59,337 bases of DNA, taken from contig QKYT01000093.1 in NCBI GenBank assembly GCA_003550305.1, forward strand, positions 129,645 to 188,981, given 5' to 3'. The notes under the pieces are model-generated. The model saw nothing but the letters and a program-made list of their open reading frames with translations, was not told where the DNA came from and searched no databases. Shown in pieces: positions 1-12,622 of this stretch (positions are counted from its first letter, which is position 1; every line of letters begins with the position of its first letter). A program made the translations under genes and the position numbers. This DNA is from Glomus cerebriforme. Its lineage: Eukaryota; Glomeromycota; Glomeromycetes; Glomerales; Glomeraceae.

Positions 1-1657
1 GATCAAATTAATGCACAGTTTAATTTAGCCACATGCTATGAAAATGGAGAAGAAACAGAAAAAAATTTAAAAAAAGCCTTTTATTGGTATCAAAAAGCAG
101 CAGAAAATGGTAATAAACTTGCAATGAATAATTTAGCCATATGTTATGAAAATGGAGAAGGAACAGAAAAGAATTTAGAAAAAGCCTTTTATTGGTATCA
201 AAAAGCAGCAGAAAATGGTAATGAACTTGCAATGAATAATTTAGCCATATGCTATGAAAATGGAGAAGAAACAGAAAAGAATTTAGAAAAAGCCTTTTAT
301 TGGTATCAAAAAGCAATAGAAAGTAATAAAATAACTTCTGAAGATTCCAATAGTAATGAATTATGTAAAGAATGTGAACAATCATATGTTGATTACAATT
401 GGTGTCAACAATGTAATTCTAAACAATTTCAACAGGATTTTTCGAAGTGGACTAGTAAAAAATAAACTTATTGATAAATTTATTCAAGAAGCACAACTAA
501 ATGCTAGAAATAGTTATGAAGTTTTAGAATGGATACCTTATAATAGATTGAAAGATATCAATTACTATGATAAAGGAGGGTTCAGTGAAATTTATAAGGC
601 TATTTGGTTAGATGGACCTATTTATAGTTGGAATTTTGATAAACAAGAATGGGAGAGATGGAATACCCAAATAGGTTATGAGATTATTCTTAAAAAACTT
701 AATAATTCATCAAGTCTGAATAACAAATTTTTAAATGAGGTAAAATCTTATATAATTTAATTTTGTTTATTTTAATGTTTTTAATTAAGAATTAATAATT
801 TTAATTATATATCGTGGAATCATCATTACAATTGTCAAAAAAAATCATTTTCAAAATTCATTCAATTCTTTGGAATTACTCAGGATCCAANTACTTTAAA
901 TTANATGATAGCAATGAGTTATGCAAAAGAAGGAAGTTTAAGAANATGTTTATCTAATATAGTTAAATTCAAATGGCAACACAAATTACACTTATTAAAA
1001 AATATTAATTTCCATGATGGTAATATTTTGATATCAGATAATTATGAAACATATATTATTGATTTAGGATTATGCAAATCTATAAGTGATTTACAAGATT
1101 CTATTAATAGAAAATATGGAGTTTTGCCTTATATGGCACCTGAAATAATAAGAAATGAACCTTATACTTCAGCAAGTGATATCTATAGTTTTTCAATGAT
1201 AATGTGGGAATTTACATCGGGTGTTCCTCCATTTAATAATAGAGCACATGATTATCAACTTAGTTTAAGTATTTGCGGTGGGGAACGACCTGAAATTATT
1301 GAAAATACCCCGAAATGTTATATAGAGTTGATGTACAAATGTTGGAATTCAGATCCCTTTAAAAGACCAACTATTATAGATCTTGAAAATATTATATCTC
1401 AATGGCTTAGATGTGTTAATAAACATTATAAGTTAAATAATGAAAATGATAAAATTATTTCAGAAGTTAAGGATATTGATAGCCAATCCAGAAGTGATAT
1501 GTATGAATTTGTAGATGCCAATAAAGCTTTAACACATGAACAAGTTAATACCTCTATTATTCAATTTCATCCACAAGCATATTATACAAGTCGCTTACTT
1601 ACTGAAATTTTAGATCAAAAAACCTCGGAGTGTTTGGATTGTATAATTAAAAATTAA
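1..1657 (+). pseudogene. Sel1-repeat / TKL-like protein kinase, 5'-partial, decayed
   Basis: Frame +1 from base 1 gives three consecutive 36-residue Sel1 repeats (core NLAICYENGE..TEKNLEKAFYWYQKA, 108-bp period, to about base 340), then a Cys-rich linker (CKECEQ, CQQC) and a kinase-like domain. The reading frame breaks at an A6 run (457-462): frame 1 stops, and the next frame continues KLIDKFIQEAQLNA. The kinase part has GGFSEIYKAIW (glycine loop), a likely intron at 740-814, FHDGNIL (catalytic loop), IIDLGLCK (DFG site as DLG) and PYMAPE, and ends with the stop at 1655-1657. Lesions: the intron would end in CG instead of AG at 813-814, and the helix before the catalytic loop is missing, so the HRD-like triad reads N-I-N. 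Three N bases (892, 904, 945) show poor local sequence quality, so some breaks may be errors. In these fungi such proteins are thought to signal through Sel1-scaffolded complexes; this copy is probably inactive. Confidence 0.8.
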
Positions 1658-2134
1658 ATATGCGAATATATATTAGAATAATTATTAATTTTGGATTATT
1701 TCATTGTACATAGTATATATTAAATATTTCGTGTAACCTAATTAAAATCCAAAATCTTTCCGTTTTTCTATCTCTTTGATTGCTAAATTAGCCTTTTGGT
1801 TTTCTAATATGACAATATACTTAAATTGATCTTTTTATTTATGCGATTTGAAGGAATTATTTTTTTAAAAAAAGTCACGTGTGCAAATAATGATAGGTTG
1901 TAAAATTTATTTAATTCACATAAAATATAAAAAATATAAATATTTAAAATTTTATTTATTAATAAAAATAAAAACTGGATTACTAAAATTACTAAGAAAA
2001 AATTGCAAAATTAATATGCTATTCTAGTATTAGTATTTAAATAATTCTATAAATCACTATAAATAATTAATAAAAGTCATGTAATATAAATAGTGTAAAA
2101 TAAATACTTAACTTAATCTGTAATAAGTTCATTA
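1658..2134. other. AT-rich intergenic, no gene seen
   Basis: Strongly AT-rich DNA after the kinase stop codon. No open frame with recognisable content and no clear repeat structure. Confidence 0.6.
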
Positions 2135-2661
2135 TTATTTGAAGATAAGACTTGATTTAATTACAATCCAGAATTTTAAATACAACTTCATTATACCATG
2201 TTTATTTATGTACTCGTACCTTCTCAGAAAATTAAAATTTAGGAACCAGCTTTCGTTAGATATCACTTTATTGCCTGAAAAAATTCCTCCTCCAACACTA
2301 TGTGTTCCTGGAAACAAAGCTCTTCAAGATTAGTACATATCTCCACTACTTTTAAATATCCGATAAGGTTTTAAGATAGACAAATGTTCATGAATACTTC
2401 TTGATATGCATTTTTAATTATACATTTTGATCATAGAATTTCAAATATTTAAATCCATTTCCAATTATGTACGCAGGTATACCGTGATATCCATAGTCCA
2501 AGAAACTTAATGGTAGGATTTGGATGACTAAATGAATCTTTAAACTTTTGAGACTCCTGTCCTTCTGGATCATGTTTTGGATCTCTATCGTGATAAATTT
2601 CATAAGCACAATGAATAGGTTCATTACTGTTGTATTTCAATATTCCACAATTATATATCAT
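2135..2661 (-). pseudogene. Broken fragment of an unrecognised gene
   Basis: On the minus strand, from 2661 downwards, one frame reads EIYHDRDPKHDPEGQ and then SFSHPNPT. The adjacent frame continues sensibly with FLDYGYHGIPAYIIGNG to a stop near 2418. The composition (D/P/G/H-rich, low Asn/Lys) is unlike random translation of AT-rich DNA, so I read this as a real coding segment with a single-base frameshift near 2510. A further minus-strand open stretch at 2135-2317 (FPGTHSVGGGIFSGNKV) may be another exon. I do not recognise the family. Confidence 0.35.
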
Positions 2662-4249
2662 CCCCCTACACTAGTAACACACTCAATCTAAAAACATTTA
2701 CATTTGTTTGAGTGTTTGAGTATTTGAATCATTCCAAGTACCATCGAATAATGCAATAATATTCTACGTTTCTTCTTGCATTGATAAAAATTGAAAATTT
2801 AATCGAAAAAAAATTCAATGTTATTATAAAAAACACAGAAGTATATATATAACTAGTATATATATATATATAAATTATCCCAACTTGTCAAGTGATCTGC
2901 TACATTGTATCATTGCGTTGGCTACATCCTGATTGAGGTGTTCATTTAATCAATGATAATACTGTATCACCAGAATCCGGAGATGACCTTTGAATCATGC
3001 GTAAAAAAACAAACCATGAATCTAATATTTTTTTCAAATAATATACGGTATACAGTATATCATATAATTTGAAATGTCATTCAGAGATGATGAAGCACTT
3101 TATTGGGTAATATTTTTTTTTTTTTTTTTTTTATTATAGGCTAAATCGAGTGATAACCTTTTTGTGTAAATATTATACATATTATAGAACGAAATTACTC
3201 TTGCAATACAGTACATGTCATTTTGTCATCCAATCTTGCAAAAAAAATCTTTAGCGAAATAAAAATTAGTGTATACTGTAAGTAATGGTGTTGTCTTACT
3301 GATCTTGTAAATAATAAATGGATTACATTATATACATTTTTTTTCGTTAACGCTTATATATCAATATTACCTGTGTAATCCCAAAACATATCAATCGAGT
3401 TATGATCAAATGTATATAAAAATTTGATTTTAAATAAAAATAATTTTACAAATCGGTTTGCTTCATATTAAACGTTTTGTTTAAATATGTAAAATATCTT
3501 GAAATAAAATATAAAATAGTTTTTAAAGTTATGGACCATTTAGATGATTTAGACACCAGTACCAAAAGTATCTATAATTATTAAGATTTTTTTTTATTAA
3601 TCTATCATTTTACTCTGAATAACGTTTAGAATATTTTTTATTATTATTGACAAAATTATTCAGCAAATATCACTTTAATTAATAATATGTAGACTTTTAT
3701 ATATAAAAATTTTGTTCAGACTGTTAGTGACATAATTGTAACTGTAATAAATTGAGTAAGGAAAAACACAGTTTATTGCATCGACTTATCATATAACAAT
3801 GGTTATGAATTTAATTGAGCTAACTTACTCTTTGATCAAATCGTCAAAACAACTGATGTTTGTAGTTAAGTAGTCAAGAGCAGACATGGAGTCTGTCAAA
3901 AATGTAATTAAGTAATAAACTGTTCTAAGCATATTGCTTTTAGAGATGTTTAAATATTCCGTAAAATGAATTGATAAAACACAATTCTATGAGTGACAAT
4001 AGAAATATATCTAAAAAAAAAGGTGTATTTTTAAACTTATAAAAAATAATTATTTAAAAAAACTTTCATTAACTTGATTCTTATTATAAAATTTGACAGG
4101 AACTTGAGTTTTAAATTTCTTATATTCTTGATTTATCTTCCAATAGAGACCTAACCATATTAATAATGATGTAAAGCCAAAAGTCCATGAATTATGCTTG
4201 ACAACTGATATTAAAAAATTTATTAATAAAATTTTTGAGCGAGTTCATA
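2662..4249. other. AT-rich intergenic, no gene seen
   Basis: AT-rich DNA with a TA-dinucleotide stretch (about 2840-2870) and a poly-T run (3112-3132). Nothing coding is supported. Confidence 0.55.
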
Positions 4250-4545
4250 ATAATTAGATTTTCATTTCTTAAATTATTTTGAGCTAAAATAAATGAAAAT
4301 TCGATTAATTCTTAAACTAAATTATTAAAAATTTGTTACTGAACTTTATAGAATCAATATTTTTGAATGATTAAGTTTCTTGAGAGCTGTCATCTTACTA
4401 TGATGACAAAACCTTTTGTTTTCTTTATTCAATTTAATAGCTATTGAGAAATTAACTCGAATAGCTAAGGAACAAATTCCAATGTCATTCTTGCATTATT
4501 ATTATTGTGCTCTTTATAAAATCATCAATAATATGCTTGTGATTG
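4250..4545 (-). pseudogene. Remnant of a TKL-type kinase N-terminal region
   Basis: Minus-strand translation gives HKHIIDDFIKST near 4540-4510 and KMTALKKLNHS near 4400-4370. This matches the order of the linker and the VAIK-type lysine segment seen in the kinase family at 1-1657. The segment between them, including the glycine loop, is not readable. A related and better preserved remnant lies at 16180-16640. Assignment rests on motif order and local similarity between the two remnants. Confidence 0.4.
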
Positions 4546-5115
4546 CATTTATTATTTTATTATTATATTTCGTTGGTAACGCAACAAAATGATGATATTT
4601 ATGATATTTATATAAAGTATAGAATACTTTGATACAAATTTACAAAAGAATAAAATACAGTTCATAGGAAAGTTCTACTGTATACACTATAATTAAATTT
4701 TTTAGGATTCTCTACGCAAAAAAAAAAATACAATGCGCAGTTAATTTTCGAATATACGTGGTAAGAATTGACCCATAGTGACTTCCTTTTATGGTCAACT
4801 CTAAAAGTTTATCCCGCCATACTACCTTTTCTAGTAAATTACAAAAACAGGAAAATTCGATATCTAAAATCTAGATATCAAGAAAAAGAATAATAAATTC
4901 TGATTTTAAAGCATTCTAACAGTAGTCCGTGCCAGATTTGATTCAAGGGGATATTTATTTTATATATATCAGATTCGTTAAAATAAAAAAAAAACTTTCC
5001 CAATTGATAAGAATAATATGTTTCGACTTCAGAAATCTAAAAATGGTAATGAATCCGCTGTAATTGTAACTGTTATAAGCCAAAAAATTATTTAAATTTC
5101 GAGAGAAATAATATA
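4546..5115. other. AT-rich intergenic, no gene seen
   Basis: Spacer between a kinase remnant and the 3' end of the HUBL gene. No recognisable feature. Confidence 0.5.
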
Positions 5116-8100
5116 TTAGCCTCGAATGTAAACAGGTTTATCTTCAATCTCATGATCAAGCCCAAGATAATATATTTTCGAAAATATTTTTTCCAATACA
5201 ATTATATCTAATAAAATCACATAGAATTAGTAATTTAAATAATTATAAATGATCAAGCATTAAAATATTTTACCATCATCCTTTGGATATACTGGTTTTT
5301 CGCATGTGATTACAGACAAAATTGAAAAAATTGCAACTCTTATTTTTTCGAAATCATTTTGGTTCATATCAAGTCGAAGTTGAAGACGTATCTTAAGATC
5401 AGCGAGAGTCTCACCCTGAATTAAAAGGAAAATTTTAACAATCATTCAGATGCTTACAATCTTTCACTATTTATTTAAAAAATTATTAACAAACTTACGT
5501 TTTTAATAATAAATTTGAATGGAATTCCATGTGTTCGATGTGGTTCTTTTGTAAAATGAAATACTTGAATAATTCGATCATTGAAATCAGCAAGAAGTTC
5601 ATCTTGAGGTATTTCCTGTAATTATGTAATTATCATATCTCACATTATGTAAAATAATTTTACATTAAAATAAACGAGATAAATGCATTCAAAACAATTC
5701 ATAAACATAATTCACCTCAGCATATAACGTCGTAAATTCCTTTATCATACCTATCAGTTCTGTTTCTTTATATTCCTTTTGAATCTTATGGTTCATAACT
5801 TTATATAATCTGATTCTAGCATTTGGTGAAGATAATGTCACCTTTTTTAAAATTTCTGTTATGATTTCACTAACGATGGCATCCTTTTGAAGACAAATAT
5901 CAATAATTTCCTAAAATGGATTTCAAAATTCTGTTAAATTATTAATTTATTTTTTTAATATCAAAAGTATACAAATATAAAATACCTCATGTTTAACAAT
6001 GTTCCCAAGCCATATAATTTTAAAAAGCTTTTCTGTTTTTGGTTCTTTCGGTTTTACTGGTTCAATGTTACTTTCATCTAGTATTTCATAAAATACTGTT
6101 GGTATTTCATATGTCAACGTCTGATTTAAAAGAGTCTGATTTGTAGTTCGTTTAAGTGTATGACATGTTGCAGTCAATCGTATTTTAAAAGGATCCGTGT
6201 TCAAATAAAGAGCAACTGCTTCAGCGGCCTATAATAATGAAGATTAATAAAAATAAACAACTATAAATTTTATCAAAACCATATAAAGAGATTCTACATG
6301 CTTTATCATATGTCCATTGTTTATTTAATATTAAATCAAATTGAGGTTTAGAATTGCGATCTTCCAATTTTGGCTTGAATGAAACAATAGTACGTAAATT
6401 TAACGAGTTATAAAAATTGAGAATATTATGAATACGACCAGCTTCAGTGTGCTCTTGGATTCTAAAAAGATATTAACTTGCCTTAATATTAAATTCATAC
6501 AGAGAAATAATAAGGTTTATTATACATACTCTTTATCTGTTAAAGTCTTTTGGAAACAAATTATATCCCCATTTTGTATATCTGATTGTGTGAAAGTGTA
6601 TTTGAGGTTCAATTCTTGAACTATGTTTGGTTTGTTTTCCTATAATGATATAATAGGAAATTAATTTATAAAATCATTATGAAGATCTAATAACATTTAA
6701 TATGCTTACTTTGTATATTGTCAAAGGAGTATCTGATGGAAAATTCTTTTTCATACAGAGATCACGATTATAGTCACCAAGTTTACCATACTTTCGTACA
6801 TATAAATGACCAAGACCTCTATATTATTAAATATTTTGTTTAAAAAAAAATGTGTGAAAAATTCCAATAAAAAATAAATAAAAAATGTCTCACTCAAATG
6901 TTTGTGCATCAGGATCAAAATATTTAAGGAAGACCATAATGTTTATATTTTCCTCCATTGAAGGGAACCACTATAGAAATATTTGACAATACAGTATACA
7001 AGTTTAAATTTCAAGGTAAAAAAATCTGAAAAGTCTAATATATAATAATTATTTACATTGCCATTGATTTTTTTGTCCGCTAACTCCATATACAGCTTTA
7101 TTTCATTTTTTAGGGGAATCATCTTTTCATGAATTTCATTCATACCTATTTTATTTGTAATGAATTAAATAAAAACCATAACAAAAATTTTAAAGTATAG
7201 AAAAATAAAAAATACATTACTTTTATTTAAAAATGAATCTGGTATTAAAGTATGAGGCCGAACAATTTTATTTTCACGACTCACAAGAACCCAGAATCTT
7301 ATTTGTTCAGGAAGAATATTGAAACGACGAGCAACATTTTCTTTAAAAGCACCATAAGTTGCGATTTTTGAAATATTATATTGATGTTCAAAATTGGCAA
7401 GGTAAAATTCTTGGTATTTAATAAATATTTCAGCAGTCACAACCTAAATACAAAGAAATTTGCTTTTAAATCATATCAATAGGTAGTACGAATATTTTTA
7501 AAAGAAATCACTTTTTTTAAATTTTACCTTTACAGTAAAAGTCATTAATAATTCATAGAACTGAGTAATATTATGAATACGATTAGTAATAGTATATGAT
7601 TCATAATCTTTTTTTGTTAAGATCTTTTGGAAACAAATTATATCCCCGTCTTGTATCTGTGATTGTTCGAAAGTGGATTCGAGCTTCATTTCTTCAATCA
7701 TATTTGGTTTGATTTCCTATAATGAACAAAAAATAATTAAATTAAAAATTTATATACTCTATATAAGATTTAAATGTGCTCACTTCATATATTTTCAAAG
7801 GAGTATCTGGCGGAAACTCTTTTTTCTCACAGAGGACGCGAGTATAGTCACCAACTTTATCAAATTTTTGTACATATAAATGACCAAGACCTCTATAAGG
7901 CTAAATATGTTAATATATTTCTTCTGACGTATTGCATATATACAAATTTTCTGCATAAAAAATTTCTTACTCTAAAGTTTGTTTGTCAGGATCAAAATAC
8001 TTGAGGAAAATCAATATGTGATTATTTCCTTCCATTGGAGGGAACCAAGTCTACAGCAGAAGAGTTGATAATATAAGTTTGAGATCTAACGTATAAAATC

Positions 8101-9915
8101 TAATCTGAAAGACTAATATATAACAATTATACACCTTATCATCAAATGGTTTGTCTGCTACCTCCATATACAACTTCATTTCAGAAGTCATTTTTGGATG
8201 AATTTTCCCCATACCTATTCATTTTCAATTAAGTTTATATCAATAAAAAAATTTTAAATATAGAAAAATTAAAATCATATTACTGATATTGAAACGAGAT
8301 TCTGATATTGGAGAATCAGGTCGAATGGTTTTATTCTGACGATTCACAAAGACCCAGAATCGTACTTGTTCAGAAGGAATATTGAAAGTTCGAGAAATAT
8401 TTTCTTTAAAAGCACCGTAAATTTCTTCTTTCAGAATCTTATATATATGTATGTCAGAATGATCGAAATTAGCAAGATCAAATCCTTGATATTTTTTGAA
8501 TTTTTCAGCAGTCACAATCTATATACATATAAAAATAGTTTAAAATTAATAATAAAATTTGAGAAGTTTTTTTTTTAACGTAACCTAATTCTATATAGTT
8601 AGTACGATCCTATTGCTTCATTTCTATAAAGAGATAACACATTAATGGGAACCTTTACACCATGAATAAAAAAAAATTGCCTTGATGGTAAGATAAAGGT
8701 GTTCCTCTTCTACAGGAGGCACAACCTAAATACAAAAAAAAAGATTACTTTTAAATCATAATAATAAGAATAGTCTTTAAAAAATTCTATTTTTTTTTAT
8801 AAATTTACCTTAACAGAAAAAGTAGTTAATAATCTATAGTACTGAGGAATAGTATGAATGCGATTAGTAATGGTACATAATTTATAATCTTTTTCTATTA
8901 AGGCCTTTTGAAAACAAATTATATCCCCATTTTGTATCTGAGACTGTTGGAAAGTGAATTCGAGTTTCATTTCTTCAATCATATTTGGTTTGATTTCCTA
9001 TAACGAAAAAATAATATATTAGAAAGAAAATCTATATAATGTATAATATTTAACATGCTTACTTCATATATTTTCAAAGGAATATCTGGTGGAAACTCCT
9101 TTTTCTCACAGAGGACGCGAGTATAATCACCAACTTTATCAAATCTTCGTACGTATAAATGACCAAGACCTCTATAAGGCTAAATATATTAATGTCTTTT
9201 TACTAACGTATTGCATATATACAAATGTTCGGCATAAAAATTTCTTACTCTAAAGTTTGTTTGTCAGGATCAAAATACTTAAGAAAAACTATTATGTAAT
9301 TATTTCCTTCCATTGGAGGGAACCAAGTCTACAGAAGTAATTAATATAAGAAATCAAGATTTTATATTAAAAACATTTAAAATATTTAAAAATAACAATT
9401 ATACACCTTTTCATTAAATGGTTTATCTGCTACTTCCATATATAACTCCATTCCATCACGTCTGGAAGTCATCTTTGCATGAATTTCCCCCATACCTATT
9501 AATTTTCAAAATTTATATATATTATAATAAAAATTTTAATATTAAACAATTAAAATTATATTACTAATATTGTAATAATATTCTGGTATTGGATCATCAG
9601 GTCGAACGGTTTTATTTTGTCGATTAACATGAACCCAGAATCGTAATTGTTCAGAAGGAATATTGAAATTTCGAGAAATATTTTCTTTAAAAGCACCATA
9701 AGATACTACTTTTAGCATCTTATATGTATGTACGTCAGAAAGAAATTGATGTTCGAAATTGGCAAGATCAAATCCTTGATGCTTTTTGAATTTTTCAGCA
9801 GTCACAATCTATATACATATAAAAAATAGTCAATGATAGATGGCAAAATGTTGAGAAATTTTATTTTCTTTTAAAAAATTGCCTTGACAGTAAGATAAAG
9901 GGGCTCCTCTTCCAT
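5116..9915 (-). CDS. USP7-like HUBL-only protein with three tandem HUBL1-2 modules, no protease domain
   Basis: Spliced paralogue of the C-terminal half of the USP7 gene at 27449-32984. Exons (minus strand): 9883-9915, 9565-9808, 9407-9495, 9249-9328, 9063-9171, 8809-8997 (module A); linker 8681-8725; 8284-8518, 8135-8214, 7971-8050, 7784-7892, 7528-7716 (module B); 7221-7443, 7057-7145, 6894-6970, 6710-6818, 6530-6639, 6302-6461 (module C); then 5986-6228, 5716-5910, 5499-5615, 5274-5415, 5116-5207. All phases agree and I saw no internal stop: 3039 nt, 1012 aa. Each module begins VTAE.F and contains VRFWV..NR.NK, GLGHLY and GDIICFQ, the USP7 HUBL1-2 region that binds partner proteins. The tail ends DKPVYIRG, against EKAIFIRD in the full enzyme. 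MATH and USP catalytic domains are absent. Start chosen: the in-frame ATG at 9915 in the exon equal to USP7 exon 14; that exon could extend to 9956 and the true 5' end is unresolved. It could act as a scaffold or competitor for USP7 partners (inference). Confidence 0.78.
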
Positions 9916-9956
9916 TTCTTTATTATTTTGTTCTGCAAAGGTTTTTTTCGTTTTCT

Positions 9957-12622
9957 CTTTGTAAAAGGATATAAAATGAATTACGATTATGTTATCTGAA
10001 TTAATTTTATGATACGAAAAGATTATTCAAATACACATACAATGACTTGGTGCAAAAGTATAAAATGTATGAAAAAATAGAAAGAAAAGGATATAAAATA
10101 AAAAAATGTTGTACCTTTTTTTTTATACTGTAATACGGTAACATATGTTATTGCTGCAAAAAATTACCTTTTTGATCATCCTGGTGTTACTATTTTGATC
10201 TCCATAACTTCATATATGCCAATATTTGCGTTATTGCCAGATTTAGAAGATTTACAATGTTTTGATCTTTTTTTAGACGATCATTTCTCCATAACAATTA
10301 ACAAAAAAAATATCACATATAATTATGTGGTGTATGACAAGCTACACATTTTAACAATGATAAGATGTGGTGTTTAAATTTTATGTCATTGACCTGGTTT
10401 TCGTAACACTAAACTCAAACCTAAATAGAAATCTATATTTCGAAAGAGCATTTCCAAATTCTTCGTCAAAGAAAGATGAATTAATTTCCAAAAATCGATT
10501 TAAACTATATTTATAAATGGCGTAATTTTATATAAATTCCAAAAGTTTAATTAATGCTATTTATTATTGATTATAAATTTCAGTGTTTCTGCTAGGGTAA
10601 ATTTAATAAATTAAATACTGTATTTATAAATAGAATATCTGGGAGTTACAGTAGGGGTTGAAACATAAGAAATTTGAAACCCACTTTATTATTGATACCA
10701 TTAATAGAAATTACAATATCCTATTAAATGATAATGGACTAGTTTAAACAAAGAATCTTTTCTCAAAGGATATTAATGTTGTTTTTTCTTATTGACATTA
10801 ACTGGAAATGAAAACAAGAAAGACATATTTTTAAAAATCTAATAAATCAATAAATAATAACTTGTCTTGTTGCCAATTTTATCATTCATTTTAACATATA
10901 GATGATGGATACAAATGAAGTAAAGAAATTCATCCTCTGAGATGAATATGTAATTCATATTAGTTTTGTAGAATAGAAGGTTATCTTAATAAATCATTTA
11001 AAACATTGCATTGAGTTGTACCCATTTTTAGGAAATGATCTGATGATATTTAAAAGTAAAACATATAACCATTTTCAACCATTCCAGAATAAAACACACA
11101 TTTCATATTATTAATTTTTAATTCATTTTATACTAAATATAAGAAAAAATATATTTTACAAATACTGTATTGTTATTATCTTACTTTCTTAAACAAAGAA
11201 CATATTTTATTTTTTTTTATTTACAGTAAGAAACAAAATATAATCTGGATTAAAATAAGGTTACCTACCTAAGCACCAAAAAGATTCAAAAGACATATAA
11301 TGTCTCAGTTGAAACATTGTTACGTCTAATCATTCTCTTGATTCCTTTATCTTAACTTTTATTCTTTATGTCTGATTTAAATAATTAATTAAGTTTATAA
11401 TGTTAGAGATAACAATAATTTAGTTTATTTGTAATCAGTTCACTCTTTAATTGGTAAAAAGATATAGTATTTTTGAGGTAAAAGATATTTTATTATTCAA
11501 TTGAAGTTACAAGAACTAAAGATAACTTAAGAAAATTCACAAGATATTTATACAAAAATAAATATATATATAAAGATAATAAATATAATAACTATAACTA
11601 ATATATTAAATATAATAAATATAATAAAGAAAATAAATAAAATAAATATATTAAATATCCTAACTATCTTAACTATCACTACTATTACTAAGATTACCAT
11701 GATTATAAAAATTATGATCATAGAATGGTACAATACGATACAGTAATTAGATGCAGTAGATCTTTATATTAATAATATTGTAATGATGGGCTGCTTCCAG
11801 AAAGGTTATTATTATTAAAATGTCTGGAGAAAAATGACTTTACTCAAATACAAATATACACAAAGCAGAAATAACTAGTAGCTCACACAAAAGGCCAAAG
11901 TTTGCTGTGCCAGAGTCAGTTTAGAACATCAACAAAATGATTTTAAACAACAGATCACAAACTTCTGACAATATTATCCAAAACATGAAATTATTAGTGA
12001 CATCAGTTTAAAACTTAACTAAAAGCACAGAGAGTTTGTTTTCCTTTTGGAATAAGTATACTCTAATAGAATCAAAAAAGTGGTAATTATCCAAAAAGAT
12101 TACTTATATCATTTTAGATCTGAACTTGTAAAGTAAATTCTTAAAAAAAGCTGAACATGACTTGTAGTTTTCAGTTTAGATATTTGTATCAATGATAGCA
12201 AAACTGAAGAACTTGCAAAAGATTTATTTGCAATCATCATAATATTTATAGCATAATATAATGAACTACATTCTACTGCAAATTGCAAAAAGAAAAGTGC
12301 CACCTAAAAAGAAAAAAATGAAAAAATCTTTAACAAGTAAAGTATAACATATCCATTTTTTTCACTTAGAAGAAGTAAATAAAACTTAGACAATAGATAA
12401 GGATAGTATAATAAATATATAATCAATATCTTATCGCAATCAAAAAAGATGTTAATCAAAAAAAAAGAATTTAAAAATATGACGTTTCAATTCTATAAAC
12501 TTTAAAAATAATACAAACCTTAAATGGATTTTAAAAACATCTTATAATATATGAAATAAAGTTATAAATAATTTGCTAAAGGATATTCTTTTAATTTTAC
12601 CATAAATTATAAAAAATTTAAT
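9957..12622. other. AT-rich intergenic, possible decayed 5' part of the HUBL gene
   Basis: From 9957 to about 10060 the minus strand still resembles the intron before USP7 exon 14 (shared ATCGTAAT.CATTT and AAAATTAAT blocks), but the preceding exon is not recognisable, so the duplication breakpoint lies near 10.05 kb. From 11548 to 11735 is TA-rich low-complexity sequence. No supported gene. Confidence 0.5.

Noticed and set aside
20..385. 121-codon minus-strand open frame with repeats
   Set aside because: Antisense shadow of the Sel1 repeats; Phe/Leu-rich composition follows from the sense strand.
10195..10377. 60-codon plus-strand frame
   Set aside because: No family resemblance or splice context, in the likely breakpoint zone upstream of the HUBL gene.
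11548..11733. 61-codon Ile-rich frame
   Set aside because: Low-complexity TA/AAT repeats; no real protein signal.
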